A DNA stretch of 64,000 nucleotides from Chryseobacterium sp. MEBOG06 (GCF_021869765.1 NZ_CP084580.1:1178001-1242000), one strand, 5' to 3'; positions 54,055 to 63,420 are shown, counted from the stretch's first letter. The notes: generated from the letters alone by a model not told the origin. Program-made: numbers and translations.

Positions 54055-54828
54055 ATGGCAAAAATCATAGGTATTGCTAATCAAAAAGGAGGTGTTGGTA
54101 AGACAACTACCGCCGTAAACTTGGCAGCAGCATTAGGAGTATTGGAGAAAAAAATATTAATCATCGACGCTGACCCTCAGGCGAATGCTACATCAGGTCT
54201 GGGCGTGGAAGATGTTCAATACTCTACATACAATCTATTGGAGCATAGTGCAGATACCAGAATCTGCATCAAGAGAACTACGACTCCCAATTTGGATATT
54301 ATTCCGTCACATATTGACCTTGTGGCGGCAGAAATAGAACTGGTAGACAAGGAAGACCGTGAATATATGCTTAAAAAAGCATTGGCCAGTGTAAGAGATG
54401 ATTATGACTATATCATCATCGACTGTGCGCCGAGTTTAGGTCTTATTACAGTAAATGCACTTACTGCGGCAGATTCTGTGATTATTCCCATTCAATGTGA
54501 GTACTTTGCATTAGAAGGACTTGGGAAACTTTTAAATACCGTTAAAAACGTACAGAAGATCCATAATAAAGATCTTGGAATAGAAGGTCTTCTTCTTACC
54601 ATGTATGACAGCAGATTAAGATTGTCTAACCAAGTTGTGGAAGAAGTGAATTTACACTTCCCGGAGATGGTTTTTGACACCATTATCAGCAGAAACGTAA
54701 GGTTGAGTGAAGCACCAAGTTTTGGAGAGAGCATCCTGAATTATGATGCCGAAAGTAAAGGAGCTGTTCAGTATATTCAGTTAGCTGAAGAGGTTCTTTT
54801 AAGGAACGAAAATTTAGTAAAAAATTAA
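54055..54828 (+). CDS. parA: chromosome-partition ATPase ParA (Soj-like)
   Basis: The 257-residue Walker-type ATPase begins MAKIIGIANQKGGVGKTTTAVNLAAAL, with the deviant Walker A KGGVGKTT (11-18), DADPQANAT (switch I) and IIDCAPSLGLIT. It binds DNA nonspecifically and moves ParB-bound origins. The gene lies 71 bp upstream of parB. The start is ATG 54055, fixed by the promoter box at 54029. Confidence 0.93.
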   Translation: MAKIIGIANQKGGVGKTTTAVNLAAALGVLEKKILIIDADPQANATSGLGVEDVQYSTYNLLEHSADTRICIKRTTTPNLDIIPSHIDLVAAEIELVDKEDREYMLKKALASVRDDYDYIIIDCAPSLGLITVNALTAADSVIIPIQCEYFALEGLGKLLNTVKNVQKIHNKDLGIEGLLLTMYDSRLRLSNQVVEEVNLHFPEMVFDTIISRNVRLSEAPSFGESILNYDAESKGAVQYIQLAEEVLLRNENLVKN

Positions 54829-54839
54829 ATTAATAATAA

Positions 54840-54899
54840 ATGGCCAATATAAGTGAATGTTAGCCATCACTTATCAAACATCATTTATCAGTTATATCT
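54840..54899. repeat. intergenic hairpin element between parA and parB
   Basis: ATAAGTGA (54849-54856) pairs with TCACTTAT (54867-54874), then ATCATTTATCA words lead to the parB start. It resembles the elements at 23091 and 57231. Confidence 0.5.
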
Positions 54900-55790
54900 A
54901 TGAAGGACAAAAAAAGAGCTATGGGACGCGGTTTGGGCGCTATTTTAAGTGCAGAATCCAAAGCAACGGTCAATTCAGCTACCGATGAGGGAGCAGATAA
55001 GTTTGTAGGAAACATTGTCGAAGTTGCGCTTGAAGATATTTATCCGAATCCGACGCAGCCGAGAACTTATTTTGATGAAAAAGCATTAAACGAACTTGCA
55101 CAGTCTATCACAAACTTAGGAGTGATCCAGCCGATTACCTTAAGAAAAGACGGTGAGAAATTCGAAATTATATCAGGGGAAAGACGTTACAGAGCAAGTA
55201 AAATTGCAGGCTTTACAACTATTCCGGCATATATCCGTTTAGTAAACGATCAGGAACTTCTTGAGATGGCTCTTGTTGAAAACATTCAGAGAGAAGACCT
55301 TGATGCTATCGAAATTGCCCTGACTTATCATAGACTTTTGGAAGAAATCGGGCTTACTCAGGAGAATCTTAGCCAGAGGATAGGAAAAGACAGAAGTACG
55401 ATTACCAATTCAATCAGATTATTAAGATTGAATCCGGATATTCAGAATGCTATCAGAAGCGGCGAAATTTCTGCCGGACACGGAAGAGCAATTATCAGTG
55501 TTGAAAGTGAAGAAGATCAGCAGGTTTTATTTGGTCTGATTATTAAAGAAAAATTAAACGTTCGTCAGGCAGAGCAGGCTGCTGCTGCATTGAAGAACCC
55601 TAAATCTCCGGCTGGTAAAAAAGCAAACGTGGAGCTTTCTAACAATTATAAAAGAGCCCAGAAGACGATCGCAGATATCCTGGATATAAAAGTGGAGATC
55701 AAAGCTTCTGGAAACGGTAAAAAAGGTAAAATTGTTCTGGACTTCAAAAATGAAGAGGAGCTGGAGTATATTTTATCTCATATTAAATAA
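54900..55790 (+). CDS. parB: chromosome-partition protein ParB (Spo0J-like)
   Basis: The 296-residue protein has the ParB N-terminal CTPase-type motif with GERRYRASKIAG, a central HTH (LTQENLSQRIGKDRSTITNSIRLL) that binds parS, and a C-terminal dimerisation part. It loads on parS near the origin and works with ParA. The stop TAA shares its last A with the ATG of the next gene. Confidence 0.93.
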   Translation: MKDKKRAMGRGLGAILSAESKATVNSATDEGADKFVGNIVEVALEDIYPNPTQPRTYFDEKALNELAQSITNLGVIQPITLRKDGEKFEIISGERRYRASKIAGFTTIPAYIRLVNDQELLEMALVENIQREDLDAIEIALTYHRLLEEIGLTQENLSQRIGKDRSTITNSIRLLRLNPDIQNAIRSGEISAGHGRAIISVESEEDQQVLFGLIIKEKLNVRQAEQAAAALKNPKSPAGKKANVELSNNYKRAQKTIADILDIKVEIKASGNGKKGKIVLDFKNEEELEYILSHIK

Positions 55791-56428
55791 TGAAGAAAAT
55801 ATTTTTCACATTTTTCTTGTGTATTGCCGCAATGGCCTACTCACAAGTGAAGCCAATTGATACTGTTCGGATGCCGGTCCCTCCGAAAGAGGAAATCCCT
55901 GCTTTAAAACCGGGAAAAACAGAATCCAAGATTATTGCAGATCTCGAAAAAGCCAATGGGCCTACTAAGAAAACGGTAAAGCTTAATCCTACCAGAGCTG
56001 GATTATACTCAGCTGTTTTCCCAGGATTAGGACAGTTCTACAATAAAAAATATTGGAAGATTCCAATCGTTTGGGGAGCTGTAGGAGCCGGGGTGGGAAT
56101 TGCAATTTGGAATGATAACCAGTATAAAAAGTATCGTGAATACTATGTAGCGAAACTGAATGGTACGCCCAATGAATTTGTAGACAGCCACCCCTGGCTG
56201 GATAAAGTAGCTTTGGGAAATGCACAGGACAGATCCAAAAGGCAGAGAGACTATGCTATAGCAATTACAGGATTAATTTATATTTTGAATATTGTAGACG
56301 CTGTAGTAGATGCACACCTTTACGAAAGCCGTCATGATCCGGATCTTAGTTTTAAACCATCCATTATTCAGGATCAGTATGGATATGATGCGCCAAAAAC
56401 AGGATTTAGTTTAAGCTATAGATTTTAG
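55790..56428 (+). CDS. DUF5683 membrane protein
   Basis: The 212-residue protein has a signal-peptide-like N-terminus (FFLCIAAMAYSQ) and the family core RAGLYSAVFPGLGQFYNKKYWKIPIVWGA, with two or three hydrophobic segments. Function is unknown. It overlaps parB by one base. The parA-parB-DUF5683-dapB-lepB order is, as I recall it, a conserved block in Flavobacteriia. Confidence 0.85.
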   Translation: MKKIFFTFFLCIAAMAYSQVKPIDTVRMPVPPKEEIPALKPGKTESKIIADLEKANGPTKKTVKLNPTRAGLYSAVFPGLGQFYNKKYWKIPIVWGAVGAGVGIAIWNDNQYKKYREYYVAKLNGTPNEFVDSHPWLDKVALGNAQDRSKRQRDYAIAITGLIYILNIVDAVVDAHLYESRHDPDLSFKPSIIQDQYGYDAPKTGFSLSYRF

Positions 56429-56488
56429 TTAAACATTTAAACAGGTAGCCGTAAGATTTGTACGGTCAATTATAAAAGAAAAGAGCAT

Positions 56489-57190
56489 ATGAAAATAGCA
56501 TTAGTTGGTTACGGTAAAATGGGGAAGATCATTGATGAGATCGCACAAAAAAGAGGTCATAAAGTAGTGGCCCGCCTGAAGGAGACTCCAACTGCTGAAA
56601 ATCTTAACAACCCGGATGTTGTGATTGAATTCTCGCTGCCGGAAGTTGCATTTGAAAATATTAAAGCTTGTCTTGAAAATAAAATTCCTGTAATCTGTGG
56701 AACGACAGGATGGCTGGAGCAAAAAGCAGAAATAGAAAAACTGGCTGTAGAAAATAATACAGCTTTCTTATATGGTTCAAACTTTAGCTTAGGGGTCAAT
56801 TTATTCTTCGCCTTAAACGAAAAGCTTGCGGGTCTTATGAAAAACGTTGATGAATACAATTGCCAGCTGGAAGAGATTCATCATATCCATAAAAAAGATG
56901 CCCCAAGTGGTACCGCTATTTCCATAGCAGAAGGCATTATTCAGAATAATCCGAAATTTGATGCTTGGAAACTGGAAGAAACAGAAGGGAAGCAGCTAGG
57001 TATTTTTGCCGTACGTGAAGATGAAGTTCCCGGAACTCACAGCGTATACTATAGAAGTGAAGTAGACGAAATAGAAATCAAACATACCGCTTTCAACAGA
57101 AACGGTTTTGCATTAGGAGCCGTAGTTGCTGCCGAATGGATTAAAGATAAAAAAGGAAACTTCGGAATGAAAGATGTTTTGGGGCTTTAA
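56489..57190 (+). CDS. dapB: 4-hydroxy-tetrahydrodipicolinate reductase
   Basis: The 233-residue reductase has the Rossmann NAD(P)H motif VGYGKMG (6-12), ICGTTGW (69-75) and the catalytic EIHHIHKKDAPSGTA (129-143), where H131/H132 and K136 supply the acid and the substrate carboxylate site. It makes tetrahydrodipicolinate for lysine and diaminopimelate in the cytoplasm. Length is somewhat short but normal for this class. Confidence 0.93.
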   Translation: MKIALVGYGKMGKIIDEIAQKRGHKVVARLKETPTAENLNNPDVVIEFSLPEVAFENIKACLENKIPVICGTTGWLEQKAEIEKLAVENNTAFLYGSNFSLGVNLFFALNEKLAGLMKNVDEYNCQLEEIHHIHKKDAPSGTAISIAEGIIQNNPKFDAWKLEETEGKQLGIFAVREDEVPGTHSVYYRSEVDEIEIKHTAFNRNGFALGAVVAAEWIKDKKGNFGMKDVLGL

Positions 57191-57230
57191 TTTGTAACAA
57201 AATCTTTAAATTGCATACCAATAACAGAAA

Positions 57231-57300
57231 ATGATGAATAGTGAATTGTAAATAGAGCGAAAGCTGTGATCATTTATTACTCATCATTTATCATTTATAT
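57231..57300. repeat. intergenic hairpin-prone element between dapB and lepB
   Basis: It has the words ATGATGAATAGTGA and ATCATTTATTACTCATCATTTATC, which are partly complementary and resemble those at 23091 and 54840. It fills the gap upstream of lepB. Confidence 0.45.
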
Positions 57301-57324
57301 CATAAGAATAGGCACAAAAAAACT

Positions 57325-58968
57325 ATGAATTATTTTTTAACGTATACAGTGTATGTCCTCATTTTATCCTTATTAATGGGGATTTCAACTTGGAAGCTGT
57401 TCAAGAAAATGGGGTATAGCCCCTTGTTCGCTTTTATACCTTTCTACAACTATTTCATTATCCTGAAGGAAACCAAACATCCGAAATGGTGGGCGATTCT
57501 TTCATATCTTCCGATTGTAGGACCAATCATGATGTCTGTTTTCCATCTTTACCTGGTGAAGAAATTTGGAAAAACTCTTTTTAAAGATCAGATTCTTACC
57601 GTGATCCTGCCATTTATTTATATGGCGGTTATCAACTATTCCAAAGATCTAGAACTGGAAGATGAAAATACAAAAAATCTTTTTCTTACCGATGAAGAGG
57701 TAAGCGATCAGAAGAAAGATACATTTTTGGGATCTATCACTTTTGCAGTCGTTTTTGCAACCATCATTCACGTTTTTGTAACACAGCCTTTCGGGATTCC
57801 TACAGGATCTATGGAAAGAACTTTATTAGTAGGAGATTTCCTTTTCGTAAACAAATGGAGCTACGGATACAGATTGCCAATGCGTCCCGTAGCCATACCT
57901 TTCCTTCAGGGAACAATTATGGATACTGGGAAGAAGGGAAATCCAAAAGATGATCCGAAATCTTATGTAGACGCAGTAAAATTACCTTATACAAGAATCT
58001 TACAATTCAATAAACCGCAAAAAAATGATGTAGTTGTTTTCAACTATCCTCAGGATTCCGTTCATACAGCGATTGACAGAAAAGATCCTTATGTGAAAAG
58101 ATGTGTGGCTACAGCAGGTGATACTTTTGAAATGAGAGCCGGAAGACTTTTCGTAAACGGAAAGCCGGAAGTAGTTTTAGGTGATCAGGAAGTACAGCAC
58201 AGGTATATTGTAACAACGGACAGCCAATTAGATATTCCTTCATTATATAAGGCCTATGGTTTTTTACCAGTTCAGGAATTTCAACAGGATAACGGAAGTT
58301 ATGTTTATGGTTTTCAAGGGTTAACCGATAAGGTTGCTAAAGAAATTAAAGAAATTCCTCATGTAACCAACATGACAGAAGATATTTCTGTAAAAGGAGA
58401 AGCTGCTGTATATTACAGAGATCAGGCTAAAACAAAAATTGATACAACCCAATCTATCTTCCCAATCAACAAGCCATGGAATCAGGATTGGTACGGGCCG
58501 CTTAGAATTCCTAAGAAAGGAGATGTTGTTGCTATCAATAACGAAACTCTTCCAATGTATCAATGGGTTATTTCCGAATATGAGCACAACAGTTTAGAGA
58601 AAAAGAACGGAAAGATATTTATCAACGGAAAAGAAGCCAATCAATATACAATTCAGCAGGATTATTATATGATGATCGGGGATAACAGAGATGCGTCATT
58701 AGATGCAAGATTCTTTGGTTTCGTTCCGGAAGAAAATATCGTAGGAAAGCCGATGTTTACATGGATGAGTATTCAGGGAGCGTTTGCAGACAGCAGTTCT
58801 ACTTATCAGGCTCCGTTCAAAATCCGTTGGGAAAGAATGTTTAAAGCAACCAATACAGGAGAAGCAAATAAAACTTCTTACTGGTGGATTGCAGCAATGA
58901 TTCTGATACTATTCTTCGGATGGGAATATTTCATGAAGTTATTTAAAAAGAAAAACACAGAAGAATAG
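57325..58968 (+). CDS. lepB: signal peptidase I
   Basis: The 547-residue membrane protease has several TM segments in its first 150 residues, then the catalytic GSMERTLLVGDFLFVN with the nucleophile S162. YVKRCVATAGD follows with the general base K258, and then the conserved GDNRDASLDARFFGFV box near the C-terminal half. A last TM segment lies near 518-541. The dyad is complete, so it should cleave Sec signal peptides on the periplasmic side. At 547 residues it is about twice the size of E. coli-type enzymes, which is usual in this class. Its stop overlaps the GTG of a second SPase-like gene. Confidence 0.92.
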   Translation: MNYFLTYTVYVLILSLLMGISTWKLFKKMGYSPLFAFIPFYNYFIILKETKHPKWWAILSYLPIVGPIMMSVFHLYLVKKFGKTLFKDQILTVILPFIYMAVINYSKDLELEDENTKNLFLTDEEVSDQKKDTFLGSITFAVVFATIIHVFVTQPFGIPTGSMERTLLVGDFLFVNKWSYGYRLPMRPVAIPFLQGTIMDTGKKGNPKDDPKSYVDAVKLPYTRILQFNKPQKNDVVVFNYPQDSVHTAIDRKDPYVKRCVATAGDTFEMRAGRLFVNGKPEVVLGDQEVQHRYIVTTDSQLDIPSLYKAYGFLPVQEFQQDNGSYVYGFQGLTDKVAKEIKEIPHVTNMTEDISVKGEAAVYYRDQAKTKIDTTQSIFPINKPWNQDWYGPLRIPKKGDVVAINNETLPMYQWVISEYEHNSLEKKNGKIFINGKEANQYTIQQDYYMMIGDNRDASLDARFFGFVPEENIVGKPMFTWMSIQGAFADSSSTYQAPFKIRWERMFKATNTGEANKTSYWWIAAMILILFFGWEYFMKLFKKKNTEE

Positions 58969-59642
58969 TGTTTAAAAATAAAATATTTAATAGAGTCCTT
59001 TTAGCAGGAAGCTTTATTGTAACTCTTTTTATTATTGCAAAACTCTCCGGGGTTTTGCAATATGCTTTTGTACCCCAGGCGGGAAACGAACCTACCATCA
59101 AAAGAAAGTCGTTCGTTTTCATGAGTAATATTCTGCCTTATGAGAAATTGACCATGCTTGCCTACAATCAGAATAACCAGAACTATCCCGGAGGAGTATA
59201 TCTGCAGAGACTGATAGGAGAGGAGAATGACATCGTCCTGATTAAAGATGGGAATTTATACATTAATAATGTTTTAATAGATCAATTTAACGTTAAACAT
59301 TCCTATAAAATAGATCGTGCATATGCCAATGATCTTACCCTAAAAGGTCTTGATGATCATGAGATCTTTCAAATGAATGAAAACGACTTCATTACCCAGT
59401 TGAGTGATAAAGAACTTAATAACAGTTTTACCTACGAAAGATTTATCAATCAGGCTCCCGATCAGGATATTAATAAAGTGTATCACAAGAACTGGACCGC
59501 AGATAACTTCGGACCTCTGCGAATTCCGCAGGGAAAAATGTTTTTCTTAGGAGATAACCGTAATGCGAGCATGGATTCCCGTTTTTTGGGATTTGTGGAT
59601 AAGAAAGATATTGTAGGAAGGGTATTTTATCCTAAAAATTAG
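58968..59642 (+). CDS. signal peptidase I-like protein lacking the catalytic dyad
   Basis: The 224-residue protein has an N-terminal TM segment (about 8-30) and the SPase fold, ending LGDNRNASMDSRFLGFVDKKDIVGRVFYP, the same conserved box as LepB. At the Ser position it has AGNEPT (38-43) in place of GSMERT, and at the Lys position YLQRLIG (Q80) instead of YVKRCVA. So both catalytic residues are missing. GTG at 58968 shares a base with the TAG of lepB. It is probably a partner or decoy of LepB rather than an enzyme. Confidence 0.8.
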   Translation: MFKNKIFNRVLLAGSFIVTLFIIAKLSGVLQYAFVPQAGNEPTIKRKSFVFMSNILPYEKLTMLAYNQNNQNYPGGVYLQRLIGEENDIVLIKDGNLYINNVLIDQFNVKHSYKIDRAYANDLTLKGLDDHEIFQMNENDFITQLSDKELNNSFTYERFINQAPDQDINKVYHKNWTADNFGPLRIPQGKMFFLGDNRNASMDSRFLGFVDKKDIVGRVFYPKN

Positions 59643-59653
59643 AATATATTATT

Positions 59654-60271
59654 ATGCAAAATATTTTATTACCGGTATTTTATATGCCACCGGTTTCATG
59701 GTTTTCAGTGTTTTTAGATGCTGAAAAGGAAATTGTATTTGAACAGTTTGAAAGTTTTCCAAAACAAACCTATAGAAACAGAGCGAATATCTATGGTGCA
59801 AACGGAAAATTATCATTAATCATTCCTATAAATCATAATGGGAAGAGAGAGACGAAAGATATTGAGATTTCTTACAGAGAAGACTGGAGAAATCTTCACT
59901 GGAAGTCCATTAAAACAGCTTATCAGAGCTCTCCTTATTTTGAATATTACGAAGATAAGTTCAGGAAAATATTTGATCTCAAAGAAAAGTTTCTTTTAGA
60001 TTTTAACCTTAAAGGGTTAGAAGTGATCCAACAGATACTGAAAACAGAAAAGGCACACTCTTTGAATGAAGAATATATCAGAAATCCTGATGAGATCAAT
60101 TTCAGAGAAAAGTTTTCGGCAAAAAATCCTTCAGAATTTGAAATGGATGAATACTATCAGACTTTCTCAGACAAATTCGGATTTTTGAAAGATTTATCGA
60201 TTCTTGACCTTGTTTGTAACAAAGGGCCTGAATCATTGGTCTACATAAAAAAAATAAAACAATTGTATTAG
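59654..60271 (+). CDS. WbqC family protein
   Basis: The 205-residue protein begins LLPVFYMPPVSWFSVFLDAEKEIVFEQFESFPKQTYRNRANIYGANG, a match to WbqC-type proteins, with SYREDWRNLHWKSIKTAYQSSPYFEYYED. The family is thought to act in lipid-linked glycan pathways, but no reaction is established. It begins 11 bp after the SPase-like gene and is probably co-transcribed with it. Confidence 0.83.
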   Translation: MQNILLPVFYMPPVSWFSVFLDAEKEIVFEQFESFPKQTYRNRANIYGANGKLSLIIPINHNGKRETKDIEISYREDWRNLHWKSIKTAYQSSPYFEYYEDKFRKIFDLKEKFLLDFNLKGLEVIQQILKTEKAHSLNEEYIRNPDEINFREKFSAKNPSEFEMDEYYQTFSDKFGFLKDLSILDLVCNKGPESLVYIKKIKQLY

Positions 60272-60358
60272 TATAAAATCGTTGCAATTACAACTCTTTA
60301 TTAGTAAGACAGATGAATGTGGCGATTATATATTACCTTAAAAATTAAATATCAACAT

Positions 60359-62044
60359 ATGAAAAAGGTATTATTAGCTGCCGTTTTTTTAGCAGGTTTT
60401 AATTTCTCTTTTGCACAGGAGACTAAAACTAAAAGTATTGACCCTAAGGAAGATAAAGATCTTATGACCTGGTATCATAAAGATTTTTCCACTTCAAAAG
60501 TATATGGAGTGAATACCGCAAACGCTTATAAATATCTGGAATCTAAAGGACTAAAGCCTAAACCTGTAATTGTTGGGGTTTTGGACAGTGGAGTACAGGT
60601 GGATCATCCGGGATTGATCAATAATCTATGGACGAATCCTAACGAAATTCCAGGAAATGGTAAAGATGATGATGGGAACGGATATATCGACGATGTACAT
60701 GGCTGGAATTTCCTGGGAGGAAAGAACGGGGATGTTGATATTGATAATATGGAGGTAACAAGAGTAGTTGCCAAATATAAACCTGTTTTTGAAGGTGACG
60801 ATTCCACAAAAAATAAAGCAAATCAGGCCAAAATGCCGGAAGAATTTGCAATGTATATGAAGTCTAAAGAACTTTTCAATAAGAAAAGTGTAGAAGCAAA
60901 ACAGGGCCTTCAGACCTATGCAATGATTAACGAATTGATTCCTAATATGGTGAAATTATTAGGAGGAAAACCAGTTAATGCACAAACTATAGCCGCTATA
61001 AAACCTCCTACAGAGCAAAAAGATGCTATCGCACTAGATATCCTGGGGCGAGTATCTCAGAGCCCGGAATTTAAAGGAAAATCTTCCGAAGAGTTTGAAA
61101 AAGCGATTAAAGATCAAATGAAAGAAGCCATTGATTACTATTCTCCTCAGTCTAAGCAATATGACTTAAGTTATGACACAAGAAAAGAAATTGTAGGAGA
61201 TAATTATGATGATTACTCTGAGAAAATCTATGGAAATAACCATTACGAAGGTGCTGATGCGGAGCATGGAACCCACGTAGCAGGAATTATTGCCGGTCTT
61301 CCTCAGGGAAATGAAATTCAGTACGGAGTGGCTTCCAAAGTAGCAAAAATAATGTCTGTAAGAACCGTTCCCAATGGAGATGAAAGAGACAAAGATGTTG
61401 CTAATGCAATTAGATATGCAGTTGATAATGGAGCTAAAATTCTTAACATGAGCTTCGGAAAACCTGTTTCACCAGGTAAAAGCGTAGTTTGGGATGCCTT
61501 TAAATATGCTGAAGATAAAGGCGTTCTTTTGGTAAAAGCAGCTGGTAACGAAAATGAAGATGTTGCAGAACATCTTGCTTATCCTACCAACTTTAAAAAA
61601 GTTACAGATGAAAAACCATTTGTAAACAATGTAATGGTAGTAGGTGCCAGTACTAATAAAAATAGTGCATTAAGAGCCGATTTCTCTAACTATAACAAGA
61701 AAATGGTTAATGTATTCGCTCCGGGTGAAGAAATTTATTCTACCGTTCCTAAAAACGAGTATAAATATCTTCAGGGGACTTCGATGGCTTCACCTGTTGC
61801 CGCGGGGGCCGCGGCGGTTTTACTGGCATATATGCCGGATCTGAAGCCTTACCAGATTATTGAATCCCTTGTTAAAAGCAGCAACCCAAGTACGGCCAAT
61901 GGTTTCGCAGAGTATTCTCAGGCCGGAGGGGTTATTGATGTAAAAAGAGCAGCAGAATATGCCTATACCCATTTTTATAATGGTAAAGCACCAACCAAAA
62001 CTGTGAAGCCTTCGAAATCCGTAAAAAAGGCTGTTAAAAAATAA
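60359..62044 (+). CDS. secreted S8 family serine protease (subtilase)
   Basis: The 561-residue protein has a signal peptide (LLAAVFLAGFNFSFAQ) and the catalytic triad D76 (VGVLDSGVQ), H303 (AEHGTHVAGI) and S475 (GTSMASP), with the oxyanion N397 (AAGNE). Between D76 and H303 there is an insertion of roughly 150 residues beyond the usual spacing, and the C-terminus is Lys-rich (PTKTVKPSKSVKK). I start it at ATG 60359, the first Met before the signal peptide; an in-frame ATG at 60317 lies upstream. It is probably periplasmic or exported. Confidence 0.9.
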   Translation: MKKVLLAAVFLAGFNFSFAQETKTKSIDPKEDKDLMTWYHKDFSTSKVYGVNTANAYKYLESKGLKPKPVIVGVLDSGVQVDHPGLINNLWTNPNEIPGNGKDDDGNGYIDDVHGWNFLGGKNGDVDIDNMEVTRVVAKYKPVFEGDDSTKNKANQAKMPEEFAMYMKSKELFNKKSVEAKQGLQTYAMINELIPNMVKLLGGKPVNAQTIAAIKPPTEQKDAIALDILGRVSQSPEFKGKSSEEFEKAIKDQMKEAIDYYSPQSKQYDLSYDTRKEIVGDNYDDYSEKIYGNNHYEGADAEHGTHVAGIIAGLPQGNEIQYGVASKVAKIMSVRTVPNGDERDKDVANAIRYAVDNGAKILNMSFGKPVSPGKSVVWDAFKYAEDKGVLLVKAAGNENEDVAEHLAYPTNFKKVTDEKPFVNNVMVVGASTNKNSALRADFSNYNKKMVNVFAPGEEIYSTVPKNEYKYLQGTSMASPVAAGAAAVLLAYMPDLKPYQIIESLVKSSNPSTANGFAEYSQAGGVIDVKRAAEYAYTHFYNGKAPTKTVKPSKSVKKAVKK

Positions 62045-62078
62045 TTTATCTTCCTGTCTTTAAGGAGAAACCATAAAG

Positions 62079-62098
62079 AGTCCGAATTTTTTCGGACT
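62079..62098 (+). terminator. terminator of the subtilase gene
   Basis: AGTCCGAA and TTCGGACT form an 8-bp stem with loop TTTT, followed by TTTTATTTTTT. Confidence 0.85.
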
Positions 62099-62168
62099 TT
62101 TTATTTTTTATTATGAATTTTGGCACGGTTTTTTGTAACTTTATAGTAACAAAATAATAAACAACAAA

Positions 62169-62660
62169 ATGAAAAAGTTACTACTTGCAGGGATGTTAGG
62201 AACATCACTTTTTGCAGTGTCTTGTTCCTCTGCGAATAAAGCAGCTACCTCTCAAAATCAAAGAGCAGACTTTCTAAAAATGAAAGGAGACTGGCAGATC
62301 GTGAGTGTAGATTACGACAAAGGTTTCAAAATTAAACCCTTTGATGAAGGTGCAGATGCACAATGTTTTGTAGGAAGCCACTGGAGACTGATTCCGAACA
62401 ACTGGACAGGCGCGTATACTTTAAACGGTGGTGGAAATTGCCCGGCATTTACACAACCCATCAAATTTGAAGTAAAAGACGGTAATACGTTTATGTTTAA
62501 AAAAATTGCTGATGGTACTAAAGCAAAACAAAATACAGCAGGATATACCCTGACGCTGATTAACCAGACTACAGATCAGTTTTCACTTCAGCAAGATGTT
62601 CCGTTTGAAGGAGGAAATGTAAAAGTTGTTTACAACTTCCAGAGAGCAGGAATGAAATAA
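62169..62660 (+). CDS. lipocalin-like lipoprotein
   Basis: The 163-residue lipoprotein has a lipobox FAVSC (Cys19) and a beta-rich body that begins MKGDWQIVSVDYDK, as in bacterial lipocalin-like proteins of this class. It has no visible catalytic site. A role in the envelope, possibly lipid or ligand binding, is inferred. The OmpA-like gene starts 25 bp further on, so the two may be co-transcribed. Confidence 0.82.
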   Translation: MKKLLLAGMLGTSLFAVSCSSANKAATSQNQRADFLKMKGDWQIVSVDYDKGFKIKPFDEGADAQCFVGSHWRLIPNNWTGAYTLNGGGNCPAFTQPIKFEVKDGNTFMFKKIADGTKAKQNTAGYTLTLINQTTDQFSLQQDVPFEGGNVKVVYNFQRAGMK

Positions 62661-62685
62661 TTTATCAACATAAAAGATCAAAAAA

Positions 62686-63375
62686 ATGAAATTTACTAAA
62701 ACATACGTAGGAGCCCTTTTCTTGTCATCAGCATTATTACTGACAAGTTGTGAAGCGGTTCAGAATTCGAATCACCAACAAAGAGGAACTGCTGTAGGTG
62801 TTGCTTCAGGAGCCGTTCTTGGTGGTATCCTTGGTAACAATGTAGGTAGAGGAGGAAATGGTGCTATTGGTGCTGTACTTGGAGGTATTATCGGTGGTGT
62901 TGCGGGTAATGTTATCGGTAACAAAATGGATAAGCAGGCTAAAGATATTAAAGAAACACTGCCGGGAGCTCAGGTAGAAAGAGTAGGAGACGGTATCAAA
63001 GTAACAATGAACGAGAGTATTGTCAACTTTGCTTTCGATTCTTCAAACCTTACTTCTGTGGCCCAAACTAACCTTGATAAGCTGGCTCAGGTATTGGCAG
63101 ATAACCCGGATACCAACATTAATATCTACGGTTATACAGACAGCGTAGGTAAAGATGCTTATAATCTGGCACTTTCTCAAAGAAGAGCCGATGCTGTGAA
63201 ATCTTACTTATCAGGTAAAGGAGTTGCTTCATCAAGAATGTTTACAAAAGGTGAAGGTAAAAATATGCCGGTTGCAAGTAATGATACTGATGAAGGAAGA
63301 GCTAAAAACAGAAGAGTTGAATTCGCAATTACTGCAAATGAGAAAATGATTAACGATGCCAAACAAGGGCAGTAA
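62686..63375 (+). CDS. OmpA family lipoprotein with glycine-zipper segment
   Basis: The 229-residue lipoprotein has a lipobox LLTSC (Cys22), a Gly-rich zipper (about 36-85, with GxxxG repeats such as GGILGNNVGRGGNGAIG and GGIIGGVAGNVIG) and a C-terminal OmpA-like domain (about 105-222) with NINIYGYTDSVG and LSQRRADAVKSYL, which bind peptidoglycan. It probably anchors the outer membrane to the wall. A terminator follows. Confidence 0.9.
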   Translation: MKFTKTYVGALFLSSALLLTSCEAVQNSNHQQRGTAVGVASGAVLGGILGNNVGRGGNGAIGAVLGGIIGGVAGNVIGNKMDKQAKDIKETLPGAQVERVGDGIKVTMNESIVNFAFDSSNLTSVAQTNLDKLAQVLADNPDTNINIYGYTDSVGKDAYNLALSQRRADAVKSYLSGKGVASSRMFTKGEGKNMPVASNDTDEGRAKNRRVEFAITANEKMINDAKQGQ

Positions 63376-63406
63376 GTAATTTAACATATAAATATTTTCG
63401 TAAAAG

Positions 63407-63420
63407 ACCGCTCCGGCGGT
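63407..63420 (+). terminator. terminator of the OmpA-like gene
   Basis: ACCGC and GCGGT form a short 5-bp GC-rich stem with loop TCCG, followed by a T-run. Confidence 0.7.
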
